Positions 7,076-8,961 of a stretch of DNA of 8,961 nt are shown in pieces. Position 1 is the first letter of the stretch; each line of letters begins with the position of its first letter. This DNA comes from Bacteroidota bacterium (GTDB lineage: Bacteria; Bacteroidota; Bacteroidia; B-17B0; Aurantibacillaceae). The stretch spans positions 1 to 8,961 of the forward strand of contig CANFQR010000036.1 of assembly GCA_947449125.1 (NCBI GenBank). Reading direction: 5' to 3'. Both the position numbers and the translations under genes were made by a program. The notes below the pieces were generated by a model. It saw only the letters and a list, made by a program, of their open reading frames with translations, was not told the DNA's origin and made no database searches.

Positions 7076-8263
7076 TTATTCTTTTACAAGCTTAATGGGT
7101 GAAAAAGAAAAATTAATGTCTTTAAGGAAATAAATACCCTTAGGTAAATCGGAAAAATCTTGTTCTGAAATATTATTGCCAAAATATAACATTCTGCTAA
7201 AGCAATCGTATAACTCAACATTGGTATTGTTTACGTTTAAACCTTTTAAATTTATTTTGGAGTTAAATGGATTTGGGTAGGCGCTTATTTGTTTTAATGT
7301 TATTTTATTTTCCTTTAAAGTTGTTGAAGTTGATTGTGGACCTCTAACACAAATTACATAAATTTTGTTTGTTTTATTTGCATGGGTTGTAATTCCGAAT
7401 TGCGTGTCTAAATACCACGCTTTTGATGTTTGATTTGGAAGTGTAGTCGAAGACCAAAATTTTTTCGCAGTTGTAATCCCAAAATAAGAAGGGTTTATTG
7501 ATGGGTTTGACAATGATTCGTCGTTAATAGATTGTATTTCTTTAATATTAGGCAATCGCCAATCATTTATGCCTGAAATTGCAAGCGTGTTGGCGTAACT
7601 TAATGCCTGCTCCCATGTTAATGTATCTGCAAATGGATTTTTTTGCCAAATGAGTTTTGTTGCATTATCCGTTATGGTGCTGTTGCCGTTATCTGTATAA
7701 CGGGTAGCAATTATTGTTGAAGACGAAACAGACCTAACGGCTCTTGCATGAAATTTTTTAATGCCTCCTGCACTTATAGTTTCTGTTTTTGGGTGATTGC
7801 CAATACCTCCTCCGGCATTGATTGCCCATACCTTAGTATTATCGTTTACTTGAAAGGTGCTTGTCCACCAGTATTCTGCAGTACTTGTTGTAAATATTGA
7901 TGTATTAAGAGAGGGATTTGTATTTTGATGGTTCAAAATACTGAAAGCTTCATGGGCTTCAGGCAATCTCCAATCGGTAAAGCCACCTAAATTTAAATTA
8001 CCACAATATTGTATAGCACTTTCAATAGTCATTTCACCACCGTCGGCTTGTTGCCACATTAGTCCGGTTATTGTGTCGGTAACAGTGCCATTTCCGTTTA
8101 AAATAAAATAAGGCGAATAAATTAAAAAATCATTGTCTTCACCAAATGTCGTTGTATAGCTATTGTTTTGTCCTGTATCGGGCAACCGATGCATGGTTTT
8201 AATAAAATTTTGTCCTAATATAGTTGATGAAATAAAAAATAAAACTAGTAATGATTTGCACAT
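7076..8263 (-). CDS. Secreted protein with two DUF1566/Lcl-type domains and T9SS sorting domain
   Basis: The 395-residue protein starts with a signal peptide (MCKSLLVLFFISSTILG, probable cut near Gly17/Gln18). It contains two copies of a DUF1566 (Lcl C-terminal-like) domain, at about 52-178 and 187-308. Each copy has the family landmarks in order: TGLMWQ (66-71) and TKLIWQ (202-207); TDWRLPEAHE (96-105) and NDWRLPNIKE (233-242); YWWTST (131-136) and KFWSST (268-273); and a final ARAVRS (173-178) or VICVRG (303-308). The last 70 residues are a T9SS type A sorting domain starting at YPNPF (329-333) and ending near LPKGIYFL (373-380). The name comes from a Legionella collagen-like adhesin, but the role of such domains in Bacteroidota is unknown. 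No catalytic residues are evident; adhesion or carbohydrate binding is only a guess. It follows the YHYH-protein gene by 80 nt on the same strand and may share its function. Confidence 0.88.
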   Translation of the reverse strand: MCKSLLVLFFISSTILGQNFIKTMHRLPDTGQNNSYTTTFGEDNDFLIYSPYFILNGNGTVTDTITGLMWQQADGGEMTIESAIQYCGNLNLGGFTDWRLPEAHEAFSILNHQNTNPSLNTSIFTTSTAEYWWTSTFQVNDNTKVWAINAGGGIGNHPKTETISAGGIKKFHARAVRSVSSSTIIATRYTDNGNSTITDNATKLIWQKNPFADTLTWEQALSYANTLAISGINDWRLPNIKEIQSINDESLSNPSINPSYFGITTAKKFWSSTTLPNQTSKAWYLDTQFGITTHANKTNKIYVICVRGPQSTSTTLKENKITLKQISAYPNPFNSKINLKGLNVNNTNVELYDCFSRMLYFGNNISEQDFSDLPKGIYFLKDINFSFSPIKLVKE

Positions 8264-8330
8264 AAATGTTATGAATGGAGTTTAATTATTACATCTTAAA
8301 ACAATAGTTGTTTTTGAATAAGTGTTATTT

Positions 8331-8338
8331 CAAAATTA
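8331..8338 (-). promoter_or_regulatory. Possible -7 element upstream of the DUF1566 gene
   Basis: On the minus strand this reads TAATTTTG, a perfect match to the Bacteroidota -7 consensus TAnnTTTG. It lies in the 80-nt gap between the YHYH-protein gene and the DUF1566 gene and would give a leader of about 60 nt. No TTTG is found at the usual 19-21 nt spacing upstream; the nearest TTG is only 13 nt away. The call is therefore weak, and the two genes could equally be cotranscribed. Confidence 0.3.
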
Positions 8339-8343
8339 TAATT

Positions 8344-8961
8344 TTATTGAACAATAAGTTTTTTAATTAAAATTTGTTTTGCAAGTTTAATTTTTACAAT
8401 ATAGTTTCCCTGTGTTAAGTTAGTTATATCAATTGTGTTAAAATTGTTTTCCCATCTTAAAATTAATTTACCAGATAAGTTATAGATACAAATGTTTTGA
8501 ATGTCATTTTCGCTCACATCTGCATCAAATTTTAGAAATAAATTTCCTCTTGCAGGATTTGGATAAATAAGCACATTATTTTTTTCTGATCTATTTTCAA
8601 TAATTGCGTTTGGTAATTGACATGGAATAAAACCATTATAATTATTAACAGTAGTTGCTGTTGGGGTAACGTAGGTGTAGGTATAAACACCCGCAGTGTT
8701 ATAGCTAAAATTAGTTGCGTAGCCAGAGATATTATTTAATGTATAAGCTACATTATAGCCGTTATTGTTAGCGTTTGCAGTGCATGAAGTTATTAGCGCG
8801 CCATTTAAAGGCCCCCAATTTTCAGTTCTTACCGGGAAAGAGCTTGCCTGTGGGATTATTTGATGCGTGTTATCTTCTGTTACTTGTCCAACCATATTTC
8901 CAATCATATATGGGGCAGAGGATGTGCCATGATAATGATATATACCATTTCTATAATGGCC
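8344..8961 (-). CDS. YHYH-domain protein with T9SS sorting domain (5' end beyond window)
   Basis: The frame is open from the right edge to a TAA at 8344-8346, giving 205 visible codons and no start in the window. The internal ATG at 8907 is not the real start, because the 18 codons before it encode the defining motif, NGIYHYHGTSSAPYMIG. This matches the YHYH domain family (typical form GxYHYHATP, then YxIG). The segment that follows (VGQVTEDNTHQIIPQ) has no motif I recognise. Visible residues about 128-205 form a T9SS type A sorting domain (VLIYPNPARGNLFLKF, then IDITNLTQGNYIVKI), so the protein is exported. The function of YHYH proteins is unknown. The paired His and Tyr suggest metal binding, but this is inference. 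The missing N-terminus should hold the signal peptide and most of the YHYH domain. Confidence 0.85.
   Translation of the reverse strand, partial: GHYRNGIYHYHGTSSAPYMIGNMVGQVTEDNTHQIIPQASSFPVRTENWGPLNGALITSCTANANNNGYNVAYTLNNISGYATNFSYNTAGVYTYTYVTPTATTVNNYNGFIPCQLPNAIIENRSEKNNVLIYPNPARGNLFLKFDADVSENDIQNICIYNLSGKLILRWENNFNTIDITNLTQGNYIVKIKLAKQILIKKLIVQ

Noticed and set aside
8298..8314. Hairpin AAAACAA-TAG-TTGTTTT between the YHYH and DUF1566 genes as a terminator
   Set aside because: Only one of seven pairs is G-C, and no clean T-run follows the stem on the minus strand. It is probably a by-product of AT-rich sequence.
8344..8907. Complete 187-residue gene starting at the ATG at 8907
   Set aside because: The frame stays open through 8961, and the codons before that ATG encode the YHYH motif, so the gene is a fragment cut by the window edge.
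1..8961. CRISPR array, insertion sequence, phage genes or riboswitch
   Set aside because: There are no short spaced repeats, no transposase or integrase frames, and no leader long enough to hold a recognisable riboswitch. The only large repeat is the peptidase gene duplication.

Overview
The window is AT-rich bacterial DNA with the coding habits of a Bacteroidota (Flavobacteriales/Sphingobacteriales-like) genome. Three full or partial genes encode secreted proteins ending in a type IX secretion system (T9SS) type A C-terminal sorting domain (YPNP/WPNP start, 'GIYF' or 'GNYI' near the end). Promoter-like sites match the Bacteroidota -7 consensus TAnnTTTG, Shine-Dalgarno sequences are not evident, and the single tRNA does not encode CCA. 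I cannot assign a genus. Every protein gene is on the minus strand; only the tRNA is on the plus strand.

Layout, in minus-strand transcription order (right to left). At 8961-8344 is the 3' part of a YHYH-domain protein gene whose 5' end lies beyond the window. At 8263-7076 is a secreted protein with two DUF1566/Lcl-type domains. A tRNA-Arg(CCU) gene sits on the opposite strand at 6890-6961, with a good promoter just upstream. Then comes a tight cluster: mnmH (tRNA 2-selenouridine synthase, 6793-5738), selD (selenide water dikinase, 5754-4693, overlapping mnmH by 17 nt), nadK (NAD kinase, 4672-3794) and a 765-residue secreted reprolysin-like metallopeptidase (3775-1478, 18 nt after nadK). After a possible hairpin terminator, a close paralogue of that peptidase begins at 1355 and runs off the left edge.

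How the genes fit together. SelD makes selenophosphate, and MnmH uses it to change 2-thiouridine to 2-selenouridine at the wobble position of certain tRNAs, so the overlapping pair is a self-contained selenium-to-tRNA module. No Sec-insertion genes (selA, selB, selC) are visible here. NadK is a housekeeping enzyme that shares the gene string. The two peptidases are a tandem duplication of T9SS cargo. The YHYH and DUF1566 proteins are neighbouring exported proteins of unknown role.

Nothing in the window is clearly a new defence or mobile system. The observations most worth a second look are the altered metzincin motif in both peptidases, an Asn in the MnmH P-loop where Gly is expected, an A-A mismatch in the tRNA acceptor stem, and the YHYH/DUF1566 pair. 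No stretch over 300 bases lacks a gene; the longest gap between protein genes (6794-7075) contains the tRNA.
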